A DNA stretch of 21,281 bases from Chara braunii. Its lineage: Eukaryota; Streptophyta; Charophyceae; Charales; Characeae. The notes under the pieces are model-generated. The model did not search any database. It saw nothing but the letters and a program-made list of their open reading frames with translations, and was not told the DNA's origin. Below are positions 8,611 through 17,506 of this stretch, one piece after another. The stretch covers positions 515,131 through 536,411 of the forward strand of contig BFEA01000262.1 of the NCBI GenBank assembly GCA_003427395.1, in the 5' to 3' direction. The position numbers were made by a program, and so were the translations under genes. The first letter of the stretch is position 1. The number at the start of each line of letters is the position of its first letter.

Positions 8611-9450
8611 CATGGTGCTAGACCATTCGGCTTAGAAATAATGTATATCTAGCATGTCTTTAGGATATACACGAACATGTTGCACAACTACTTTTCTCTT
8701 CGTTGAGCATATGGTTGGACCATTCAGCTTAGAAATAATGTCTAGCATGCCTTTAGGATATACACGATTAGGTTGCACAACTACTTTTCTTTTCTTTGGG
8801 CATATGGCTAGACCATTCAGCTTAGAAACGATATCTGGTCACCCTGAACTGTTTAATGGCTAAAGTTTAATAAATTTTTACTTTGTTTTCAAAAAAGAAA
8901 ATAAAAATATAGGCAGGGAACTAAGCCATTCAACTTAGAAACAATACTCAACATGCCCATATTACTTCTTCGTAATGTTTCCTCTCTTCTTAGTAATATG
9001 GCTTAGCGCTGGACCATTCAGCTCAGAAACAATGTTAAACTGTCAGTTCACATAAAAGTATAAATAAAGTACTTCCTGTTATGCTTAGTTTATATTTATG
9101 TGCGTGATTTTTAAGCTAAACCATTCAACTTATAAACAATGCTTAGCCTTAAACAAAAAATCCTCCCTAAAAAATAAAACAAAGAGCTGAATCATTCAAC
9201 TTAGAAATAATGTTCAGCCTATCCTCAAACCATTCAAAGCATGAAGTTAGATTCTTTAGCCTAATGTTAGTCAGAAACACCAAAAGAAACAGATAGACCA
9301 AACCATTTACTTAGAAACAATGCTTGGTCTCAAAGATCAGTCAGACAAACCCTCGAAAATAAACATAGCAACCAGGCAATTCAACTTCGAAACAATGCCT
9401 GACCCTTCAGAAAACAGTCAAATAAATATAGCCCTAAGGCATTCTGCTTA
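8611..9450. repeat. Array of ~10 hairpins with constant loop and co-varying stems
   Basis: A core close to CATTCARCTTAGAAAYAATG recurs with CATT at 8624, 8721, 8814, 8927, 9015, 9122, 9193, 9304, ~9378 and 9431 (and a partial at 9231). CATT pairs with AATG, leaving a constant ~12-nt loop. Outside it the arms differ between copies but still pair: GCTAGA/TCTAGC (1st), GTTGGA/TCTAGC with wobbles (2nd), GCTAGA/TCTGGT with wobbles (3rd), TTTAAG-CTAA/TTAG-CTTAAA (6th), GCTGAA/TTCAGC (7th), AGACCAA/TTGGTCT (8th), CAGGCA/TGCCTG (9th). Copies 4, 5 and 10 have weak or no outer stems. The first three units also share ~95 bp of flanking sequence (TTTAGGATATACACGA). Spacing is otherwise irregular, 52-113 bp. 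Function unknown. Confidence 0.88.
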
Positions 9451-10560
9451 GAAATAATTCCCCGTCCTTGGTTGAGCCGGTCAAATGCATGCAAACTGTC
9501 TTCCTCCCACCTTCCCCCAGTTCATCCCTTAGTCTGCTTCCAGTCAAAATAAAGAAGAAACTTAGGTTTTTCACATGCATTCCTTCCATTCAGTCTGATT
9601 AGATCTTGAAAGAAAGCAAAATCATAGGGGAACACATACATACAATAGTCAAACCTGGAGGGAGAGAGTCAAACAACGGTATAGTAGGGTCATACAGACA
9701 AAAGGAGATATACTTGATAGTTCCCCGCCTCCAGAACACCGCCTATGTTTCAGTAGAGCTCTCACAATCGGAGGGTGGACTCCCCACAGAATCTTGATGC
9801 GGTCCTACGGGTTGCAATCCCGCTTGCCGCCTTCCTCTCAGAACATGACTAGACTTGGAGTAAGAATGACAAAATGAGGGGTTTCAAACTCTCGAGATAC
9901 AGGAGAGGGACTGACCCAACTTCCAGGAGAGGGCCTCAATATTTTTCATCGCCTTAGGTCCCCGCAATGATGGCCGGAGTGCTCAATAACCTGGTCAAAC
10001 CGAAGTCAAACTGACGGTTGTTGACTTCTTGGCGACCTTCCAATCTAATGCAGCAAACTTTTTCTAAAGTCATGGCGCCACACCAAATTGTAGACATACA
10101 GTTAGAATAGACACTTGATTAAAGTACACTTGCGACGAATCTTAGTGGTGAAGGAGTACACGGATCCGCCTCTTCATGACAGTTACCTTGTGGCCTTGCA
10201 ACCCATAGCCCAATCAGAATCCTCGCATGAGCCACCTAGTATAACGGCTCCTTAGAACAACAATGGCTCAGTGGCTCATCGCAATACCACAACCGGCAAC
10301 TGCTCGCTCCACGTCTTTGAGCTTACAAGGGTCATCACACTCTTCGAATGACAGTATGTGCGAAGAATCTACTGACCTTCTGGCCCACAGTCGGATGCCA
10401 CGTCCCAGTTTGTATCCCCGATGAACGACAGACAATAGCCCAGCGAATAAAAGTACAAGTATGGTTTTGATGGACGAATAAAAGCAGCAACTCAATACTA
10501 GTCAGGACATGAACCAGCCACCTGTTAACATCAGCAGCGACAATTCCAAAGCAGATGTAG
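9451..10560. other. Unassigned stretch
   Basis: Small open frames on both strands show no recognisable domain. The only item noted is the second VPRLQNT coding match (9720-9740). A minus-strand frame at 10268-10495 has a hydrophobic start (ILVLLFAGLLSVV) but no known motif. Confidence 0.35.
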
Positions 10561-11272
10561 TTTGACACCGTGGCTTGGCCCTCAGCTCATCCCGCATCGC
10601 CTGTTCTGCCTCTATGGGCCAGTTCCAATGGTAAGGCGTGAGCAGATCCTACCCTGCAACTTTCATCAACATCGATCAGGTAAGTATACCGACCCTGATC
10701 TCACACCTCCTTCCCGAGTCTTAGCCAGATCAGCTGAATCCACCCAGGCCTGAACAGCTAGTTGGCCAGTCGAGCACTACCACGAAACGGTCGTTCATGA
10801 ACACACGGGCGCCTGCTGCTAAAAACAACAATGTCAGTAGGCACGGTGTTCAGCGCCATGCGGAACAACACGAGCATTTGGTTGCAAGGGATGAACAACA
10901 CGGCCACACTTCCACTTCCGATAACAAACGTAAGCAGGTGTTTCCACCCCGTTGTCCTCCAACATATGATGCTGAGATGAACCTTTCGTTTGACATAATC
11001 AAAAGAACCGCACTATTGTTGTGCAAATCTTGATACGATCATGAAACTTGATACGCTATCTACCAATGTGCAAAATGAAAATGAATCTTCACCAAAGGAG
11101 TGAGAAGATACACCCCACTGCAATTCAGTCAGAAACACCCCATGTCTGACTGACCTTCATTCAGAAACAGACGCAAACAGTTTACTCATACTAGGCGCTC
11201 AGCTCAGGTCGATACTGCACCGCTACCAGCAACCTGTGCAGTTAGCACTGCATCCTGCCGGCGTAAGCATCA
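10561..11272. other. Unassigned stretch with a perfect 5' splice-site match
   Basis: CAG|GTAAGTAT at 10677-10687 complements the full 5' end of U1 snRNA, so it is an ideal plus-strand intron donor. The upstream open frame (from about 10562) has no recognisable product, and no matching acceptor or downstream exon was identified. The frame at 10797-11033 is His/Gln/Asn-rich and unrecognised. Confidence 0.3.
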
Positions 11273-11584
11273 ACAACTAAGGTACATGAAGAAACCCACG
11301 TTGTAGACCATTACAAACACTAAGTACGTGCCCTTTTTACCATCTCTCTCTCTAACGCACCTGGCCAACTGTTCGGCCAGGTTCATATGGTCGAACCTAT
11401 GTCCGTATGAGGGCATAAAAACTGAGGCGTACAATACCACCTCCATGGCCGACTCGGAGAACCCCACGGAGCCGAGATGTAGGGCTAGCGATCAAACAGA
11501 GGCAGGAGCTATGATTAGGAGAAAGACGACCCCCACTGCTACGAATATGAAGACTGCCACGATTCCAATAAGACGTCGAGGATC
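11273..11584 (-). pseudogene. Hydrophobic protein fragment, unrecognised
   Basis: On the minus strand a frame bounded by a TAG (11585-11587) reads DPRRLIGIVAVFIFVAVGVV and continues FLLIIAPASV, one strong membrane-spanning segment preceded by two Arg, so probably N-terminal in the cytosol. It meets a TGA at 11492-11494 and then continues open to about 11273, ending with a second hydrophobic stretch (TYLVFVMVYNVGFFMYL). If the TGA is a mutation, the whole would be a ~100-residue protein with two membrane segments. I do not recognise the family. The basic-then-hydrophobic pattern occurs in many plant single-pass proteins, which is not evidence enough. It could also be chance. Confidence 0.2.
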
Positions 11585-13327
11585 CTACCTCTTTTATCAC
11601 CTATCACCCACGCACAACACTAGAATAGATCGTTCCGCTAGGAGGTGGACTTGTACACTGCGTTCCATCCGTGTACGCAGAGAGATAGAGGGAGGCAACT
11701 TGCATCCGTCGGCTAAGCAAAAAATTGAAAGAATCTTCCGCTAGAATGTGGAAAGATTTGTTACTTCCTTGAAGTGGCGCCCCCCCCCCCTCGCGCACCT
11801 TTTGATGGCTATACCAGCAAAACCGCCATTTCTTTATCCAAACGGACGTCGCCATCCAACTCGCAGTGTCCAGAAACCTCAATATCAACTTTTTCCCCAC
11901 CTAATTTCGTTGAAGATCGATCGAAAACTTCATTTCCTACTTTCATCATCTCCTACGTCCGCGCACCTTTGTTCCTTAGTAGTTCCTAATCTACTAGCCT
12001 CCAACTAAAACTAACTTCAAATTCGGACTCGCCTAGGTCCAAAACCCCTACTTACTATCTTCCCTCACTCATTTTCATCAAGAAATGAGCGAGGTATGCA
12101 CTTGCGATTTCTACCATAGCTTACTCTCATTCCACTCCGCTACTCCCTTCTTCAAATGTATCTGTCGCCGCTCATCGTCCGGGTTCTGTCCCCTCTTTCT
12201 TCGTTGTCCGTCGCTTCTTGTCTGCGCCTACATAGTCGTTCCACTATAGCGCACGACCGCACTTCGCCTCCAGTTCACTCTACCGTTTCGTTCGCCTCCT
12301 CCCTGCTTCGTGGTCCCTTTGCCTTCGGTCAGCTCGCTCCTCACACTCGTTTGCCTGTGCGCTATAACGTGCGCTACCCCGCATACCACAACGAGCGCTA
12401 GCTGACAAAGACAGCAGGACGGCGGCCAAGGAAGTCGCACTTTGTTAAAGCAGTGTGTACTCAGGCTAACTCACCTATAGAATCAAGCAGTCCCGAAGAT
12501 GAATGGTGTTGAGGCGCTCGGCCTATGCCCGACTGCTGTGGCCACTCTGCCGCTTCGAAAACTTGAAGTGGAAGGACGCGGACCCCCACTATTTCACCCA
12601 GTTGACGGCTGTAAATGAAGAAGGGCTCCATGCGGCTAGCCCTCACAATACATAGCCTATCCTAGTGTATTCGCCCCTTCAAGTTTGCGCCCGAGCCCGG
12701 TCAGCCATCTTTTGTGCCCCAGCTGGCACGCTCACACTTAGGCTTTTCATAGCAGATCGTAGTTGGCGGACGGTGCACCCATGACAAACCCCCGCCATCC
12801 TCTGGTTGCAACTCTGCAGACCTAGTCGGAATGTCCTCCAATTCCTTCCTCTTTAGACTATCGATGCTCTCCAAGTGGGAAGCAAGGGAAACCACGACTG
12901 CGGACCCCACCACTTCTCACATTGACCTCTTTCGGTCCGTTTTCAAGAAAGTGGAAATAGAGAAATTTCGTAGGTATCCCGAACACACTGGAATCCGGAG
13001 ATTAACTAAGACGAGGTGCGCGTTTAAAGCCCTCGACTGTTGTAACGGCCCCTAATCCGATGCCGCACCTTATTTGAAGATCGCCGAGTTATAAAAATAA
13101 TAATAATACGACGATAAAACTTTTTAGAGAAACTTTATTTCGTTAGAAAGCGACGGGCGAGGAAGAAAGACCACTGGCATTCCTCCGACTTCGTTGATGA
13201 CAAAACCAAGGGGGATAGCCCCGTCGAGCCCTCAACCCCCAGACTCTCCCTCGTTGCTCCGATTCTCCTGCGTTGTCGCCGCTGGTCCTGATCCCTAAAT
13301 CCCTCAGATGAAGGTCCGACATTGTAA
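11585..13327. other. Gene-less stretch, GC-mixed
   Basis: Short open frames on both strands (for example 11604-11900 minus, 12156-12401 plus) are Ser/Arg/Pro-rich and carry no motif. A C10 run lies at 11780-11789. TGTAACGGCCCCTAATCCG at 13038-13056 is followed by an ATAATAATAATA run, which may be degenerate LTR-type DNA; not supported further. Confidence 0.4.
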
Positions 13328-13380
13328 CCAATAGCGCTAAGCCTAAGGCTGAGCCTAGTACCAACGGACCCCTATATAAG
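13328..13380 (+). promoter_or_regulatory. CCAAT and TATA box pair
   Basis: CCAAT (13328-13332) lies 40 bp upstream of TATATAAG (13373-13380), a spacing normal for a polymerase II promoter or an LTR U3 region. No open frame of note follows within 350 bp, so either the transcript is non-coding, the gene is lost, or the match is fortuitous. Confidence 0.25.
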
Positions 13381-13722
13381 TGGGTAATGCGCGATGCACG
13401 GGTCCACTAAAACGTTTCAAAGCCACATGTCGTTGAATCCGTCCTCCGTACATACGCCTTGTTATGGTTAAATATATCAATAAAAAAATACGGTATCATT
13501 TAATCCTAGTTTAATCAAAAATAAAAATTTGGCCGGCGATCGCGCCGACTCTTTAATCATCAACAAGTAAAAGGATCACGCGCGCCTCAAACCCTACGCG
13601 CCCTCACACTCTCTACTCTAGTCAATCATTCAGTCAATGTAAACCTTAGACACAGTCGCGCCACGCGTCGTATATTTGAACTTTAAACCAAACTTATTTC
13701 TCTGTCGTTTGCGAAAATCAGG
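13381..13722. other. Unassigned stretch
   Basis: AT-rich and stop-rich with a GC island (GGCCGGCGATCGCGCC, near 13531). I see no gene. Confidence 0.4.
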
Positions 13723-13748
13723 GCGGATACCCTTGTAAGGGTATTCGC
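13723..13748. repeat. 12-bp hairpin with 2-nt loop
   Basis: GCGGATACCCTT, GT, AAGGGTATTCGC: all twelve positions pair, with one G-T wobble. It stands directly before the second 11-bp repeat array. On the plus strand it is not followed by a T run, so it is not a simple terminator. Confidence 0.8.
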
Positions 13749-13754
13749 ACTGAG

Positions 13755-14470
13755 AGCGCCTTGTTTGTACTATGTTTGTGTTATTTTTGTATTGTGTTTG
13801 TGTTGTGTTTGTGCTATGCGCTATGTTTAGCCCGTTGCAGAATGAGGTAGTTGCTCAGTGAGTGCAGGTGCATGGCTGGGTAAGTGGGAAGGAGAGTGGC
13901 TGGGTAAGTGGGCGGGCGGGTTATATCAGGATCACATTCCATTGTGATATAGTAGTGCTCGCATTCCTTTGTGCTATGTCAGCGTCATGTCTATGCTATG
14001 CTTGTGTCGTGTTTGTACTATCTTTGTGCTGTGCATAGTCGAACCCCGATTTCTGCTATATTTGTGATCCTTATATCTCAGTGCTAGGTTTATGTTATGG
14101 TCAGTGCTATGTTCAAGCTGCATTGTGCTATGTGCGAACCTTGTTTGTGTTTTTTTTTTTTTTTTTTTTTTTAGACCAATTCATGACGTATGCGTGTCAG
14201 CCTTGAATATGCAGGAACCATGCTAATCTTCTCTGTAGCATTCCCGTTTGAACGAATGTCCCGAAGTATCGTTGTTTGTGCTATTTTTTAGCCTTGTTTG
14301 TGCCATCCGTGCGCTATCTCATCATGTGTTATGTTTGTGCTATGTTCGACCATTGTTTGTGGTATGTACGTGCTATGTTTGTGCTATGTTCGACCCTTGT
14401 TTGTGCTATGTACGTGCTATGTTTGTGCTATGTCAGACCCTTGCTTATGCTATGTTTTTGCTATGTTATC
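13755..14470. repeat. Array 2 of the TTTGTGCTATG repeat (11-bp phase)
   Basis: Runs of GTTTGTGCTAT and variants recur at 11-bp steps. The clearest part is a duplicated 44-bp unit, 14353-14396 and 14397-14440 (3 mismatches), itself made of four 11-mers of the form GTTTGTGCTAT, GTACGTGCTAT, GTTTGTGCTAT, GTTCGACCCTT. The array contains the 59-bp module shared with array 1 (13811-13869) and shares CTATCTCATCAT-type sequence (14314) with 5817. It is split by a U6 snRNA retrocopy at 14150-14271. The hydrophobic Cys-rich frames here come from the repeat. Confidence 0.9.
14150..14271 (-). pseudogene. U6 snRNA retrocopy with poly(A) tail and 9-bp TSD
   Basis: Read on the minus strand from 14271, the sequence has a U6 5' part (ACTTCGGGACATTCG), the invariant ACAGAGAAGATTAGCATGG (ACAGAGA box and AGC catalytic triad intact), an internal stem-loop and the GCTGACACGC segment, ending GAATTGGTCTAA. 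An unbroken run of 23 A (T at 14150-14172 on the plus strand) follows instead of the oligo-U of a true U6 gene. TTGTTTGTG occurs on both sides (14141-14149, 14272-14280), fitting a target-site duplication, though the host repeat itself contains this word. Internal stem-loop loop is 9 nt (GCATATTCA) rather than the usual 5. No upstream U6 promoter elements are possible inside the repeat array. Hence a retroposed, non-functional copy. Confidence 0.92.
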
Positions 14471-15249
14471 AGGAAACTAGCCAGTCTCCCGAAGGATGAA
14501 TTGTGCTGCTGGTATCTTTTTGCTATGTTTCTGCTACTTTCGAGCGTTGTTGTCACTTTGTTCGAGTGTTGTAGAAGGAAGAAAAAAAAAGGCAGTATGT
14601 GAGGCAATCTCGGACGATCAAGGATCTCTTTGCTCCATGCTCTAGGACACCCTAAGCTCATATAAAATATACAATGCTTTTCTAATATCCTTGAACTTAT
14701 CCAACTGGCAAGTGATGCTCGATTGTGGGGAAGGAGGTCGTCCTTCAAATTGGCAGCTGGTGTGGCAAATGTCAACGGACTGCTAGGCAGTGGGGTTAAG
14801 CAATTTGCGATTATGTTCAAGTGTTGGGGATGCGCAACTCCACCCCTTTCCCCTACACCCTGTCTGCCCCCCATGTTAAAGTGGGGGTCAGTGAGGTCGA
14901 CTGGTTAGATGTAGAGTTGTCAGATTTGTGCTGTGAATTTGCCACCACCTCTGGAGATGTTCGCAATTTCCCCCCCCTCTAAATCCATAAGGTATAGATT
15001 TGGAGTGAGTACATGGATGCGCATTGCAGAGAAGAGCACTGCTTGCTCGAAGGGATTCCCTTTCTCAGTTGAAAATAAAATGGCAAACGGGTTTGTAACG
15101 CGTGAGAATCTACAAAACAGTTTGGGGAAAATCCCAAACAGTCTAGATAGTCAATTTAGCGTGATAGTCAAAACTTTTAATGTTGTTTCAAGTTGATGAG
15201 CTTGCGTATTATTATGTAGTTGGTAAGGTGCAGTCAATAATACACTATC
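14471..15249. other. Unassigned stretch with C-rich dispersed motif
   Basis: No gene. A C-rich block at 14834-14895 with TGCCCCCCATGTTAAAGTGG, then GACTGGTTAGATGTAGAG, is related to 15940-15996 (CCCCCCATGTTGAAGGGTGG, then GAATGATTAGATGTATAC) and more weakly to 5258-5300. Confidence 0.5.
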
Positions 15250-15880
15250 GAACTGAACATCACAGACACATACACTTTTTGCATGACCAATGCAGACACA
15301 AGAGCACAAACAAGGAAAGAAAAAAAAAAGTGTAAAAACAGAAAATGTGGCAAAGTTACTAGCTACACGTTGACCCAGGGTGAGGGGAGAGTGTGAGGGA
15401 GGGGGGAAGAGGGCATAACCACTCGTTCCGCACTGCATAACCGAATATCACACACACATCCACTTGTTGCATGATGAATGCATTGTACACAACCGAACAT
15501 TTCATATCACAGAGTGTCTATTTTTTGCATGATCATTGCCACAAATAATTGAACATCACATACGTATTCATTTGTTGCATATCATATGGATGCATGGAAC
15601 ACAGTTAAACATTGCATATCAGAAACCAAACACATTTTTGCATGATCAGTATCACACATTTGAACATTCCAAACATGAGACAAAAACTAAAATGCAACTG
15701 AACATTGTAGAAATGAGAAGAAAATAAAATGTTGGACAAAACTCACAGGGTTGCGAGATGGAGGGGAAGGGGGTGTAGTCTCCCCTATTCCCCCAGAGTT
15801 GAACATCACGCTTGTTGCATGATGTATGCCCCATAGCTAATTGTGCATCACAGACATGTCAACTTTATGCATGATGAATG
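15250..15880. repeat. Diverged minisatellite, 50-63-bp period
   Basis: About seven copies of a unit containing TGAACATCACA...CACTTGTTGCATGATGAATGC recur; the second half starts at about 15278, 15467, 15525, 15575, 15638, 15815 and 15867. Two G/C-rich blocks (15355-15430 and 15745-15797) interrupt it, accounting for the larger gaps. No coding potential. Confidence 0.75.
15378..15413 (+). other. Potential G-quadruplex
   Basis: Five G runs of 3 to 6 bases (15378, 15384, 15397, 15401, 15411) are separated by loops of 3, 9, 1 and 4 nt. This fits a four-stranded G-quadruplex with three tetrads. It sits within the minisatellite. Confidence 0.5.
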
Positions 15881-16033
15881 TTTTTTTTTTTCTTTCTCTT
15901 CCTCTCTGGTATTTTGAATTGGTTCGTGGTTTAGGCCACCCTCTCTCCCCCCCATGTTGAAGGGTGGGGTGCTCATGTCGAATGATTAGATGTATACAAT
16001 TTTTGTCAAGTCGTAGATGTACTTGGGTCGGAA

Positions 16034-16037
<4 letters not shown>

Positions 16038-16124
<87 letters not shown>
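16038..16124 (+). repeat. (GA)22 followed by A40
   Basis: A pure GA tract covers 16038-16082, then GG and 40 consecutive A at 16085-16124. The A run is the longest homopolymer in the window. No flanking direct repeat was found. The Glu/Arg frame through it is an artefact. Confidence 0.97.
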
Positions 16125-16127
<3 letters not shown>

Positions 16128-16454
16128 CTCCATTGTAAGCCCTCCCATCAGTACGCATCGATGATCATAATTTGAATATGTTATATGGAGAGATGTAAAA
16201 AAAACATCTTGATCAGACGGGATTGTAAATTTGTCTTCTGAAGTTTGACTATGATAAGCCAGAAGGCATCTTAGATAGAAGAAGTCTTACGGTAGAAGGT
16301 AGAACAAGACACTTCGATTAATGACATAACACGGGCGTTGGCACGACAACTCCGGAGTCTGTGTGGGGGCACGTCAATATGGCAGTTTGAGGGCTCGCAA
16401 GAGGCATGGTTACGAGTTGAGAACGGGGGCACCAATAAAATTGGATTTTCATTG
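16125..16454. other. Unassigned stretch
   Basis: No recognisable gene or repeat. The sequence becomes G-rich toward the 117-bp repeat that follows. Confidence 0.4.
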
Positions 16455-16800
16455 GAACCGTGTCAAAGTCCAAGATAAAAGTTGAAACCGCACCCATAAT
16501 AAGTCCTTTGACTAGCTCCAGGTCTATGACTATTTTTAGTGGAACTGCACTTGGAACTTGTTATGGGGCCTCTTCTACGATATGGGTTAGAACTAGAGTC
16601 GGGACCATACCTGAAATTTGTCTTGCAACTGGGTCCGGTATTGGAATACCTTTTGCCAGGACCGCATCTAAAACTTGGCATGAAACTGATTCTATGATGT
16701 GGGTTGGAACTGAGGCTCAAACTATACCGCAAATCGGTTTCGGGATTGGGTCTGGAGCAAAAACAAACTCAGCCCTGTTCCACGTGGGTCGACGAACATA
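16455..16800. repeat. 117-bp tandem repeat, open on both strands
   Basis: Two diverged units, starting at about 16538 and 16655, align over 117 bp (39 codons), and a partial unit precedes them. In the plus frame the units give SGTALGTCYGASSTIWV..VGTIPEI..ATGSGIGI and ARTASKTWHETDSMMWV..AQTIPQI..GIGSGAKT. The minus strand is also open (16463-16732) and shows a finer ~19-residue pattern (FRCGPG..., FRYGPD...). Preservation of frame could mean a decayed repeat protein or simply a satellite without stops. I do not recognise a family and do not choose a coding strand. Confidence 0.6.
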
Positions 16801-17413
16801 ATCAATGTTGCAAGGGGTGCCCGGGCCATAACGCGAGGAAGCGCTGTAGGTTTCTTCAGCTGATGGGACACAGGGTCCATTTTCTAGCAGGTGACGATCC
16901 CCACCTATACAAGGGAGATGCGTTTCAAAAAAACATAAAATAAAACGCACAATCATTATCACTATATTTTTTTATTGGAATTATTTTGTCAAGCTAGAGA
17001 TGCAAAACACGCACAAACCATGAGTTGTGTTACTGCCATACACCTTCGCGACCTCATGAACATGAAAGTTTGAGATTTCTGATGTGACTTCCTTCATTCC
17101 AATCAGAATACATAGATTGGAGATCGGCACGTTGAAGGTTGGTCACCAAAAAACTGATTTTTTTTGCCTGGCCAGAGAAAGTCGTGACCAAACTCCAATT
17201 AACACTGGGTATGGACAAGACCCATATTACCCATGTAACGAAAGGAATACCTTTCCTTGACCAAAACATGTTTCAAAGCATGCGGTGGCAACCTTACGGC
17301 TTGAAGAGCAAACGCTTCATGTGTGAACCAACGAAGGCGCAAAATCGCATAAGAATTTAGTTGTCTTCAAGTTTGCAGATACCGCTAAATACATAAAAAA
17401 ACTTCGAATGAAT
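16801..17413. other. Unassigned stretch
   Basis: Several 70-80-codon frames on both strands lack any motif. No RNA gene seen. Confidence 0.4.
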
Positions 17414-17488
17414 GTGTTTGTAGCTCGATTAGATAGAGCACCAAACTACGGATTTGCGGGGTTAAAAGTTCAAGTATTTTCAATTATG
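17414..17488 (+). tRNA. tRNA-Arg(ACG)-like sequence, probably an organelle-derived pseudogene
   Basis: A cloverleaf can be drawn. Acceptor 17414-17420 with 17481-17487 pairs at 6 of 7 (two G-T). D stem GCTC/GAGC is perfect with a 9-nt loop. The anticodon stem pairs at 4 of 5 around the 7-nt loop CTACGGA, anticodon ACG (17448-17450). The T arm AAAAG-TTCAAGT-ATTTT pairs at 4 of 5; the G53-C61 pair is lost (G-A). The TAGCTC..TTAGATAGAGCA D arm is of bacterial/organellar type, so a mitochondrial (less likely plastid) origin is inferred. Next to it, GGGCCTATAACTCGGTTGG (17488-17506) looks like the 5' part of a second tRNA. The mismatches and nuclear, repeat-rich setting point to a dead insert of organelle DNA. 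Confidence 0.6.
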
Positions 17489-17506
17489 GGCCTATAACTC
17501 GGTTGG

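Noticed and set aside
8611-9450. CRISPR-like array
   Set aside because: Spacing varies from 52 to 113 bp, the units are diverged, outer arms vary by pairing, and the DNA is eukaryotic.
10677-10687. Start of a U1 snRNA gene on the minus strand (ATACTTACCTG)
   Set aside because: Identity ends after 11 nt; the following bases do not fit U1. A perfect 5' splice site on the plus strand is the simpler reading.
11328-11744. 138-residue plus-strand protein
   Set aside because: No domain, Arg/Thr-rich composition, and overlaps an equally open minus strand carrying the hydrophobic segment.
14462-14874. Minus-strand frame running from the C-rich block through the end of array 2
   Set aside because: It spans unrelated repeat modules and has no recognisable motif.
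15837-16164. Proteins with long Glu-Arg, Ser-Leu, Lys or Phe runs
   Set aside because: Translations of the (GA)n and A40 tracts.
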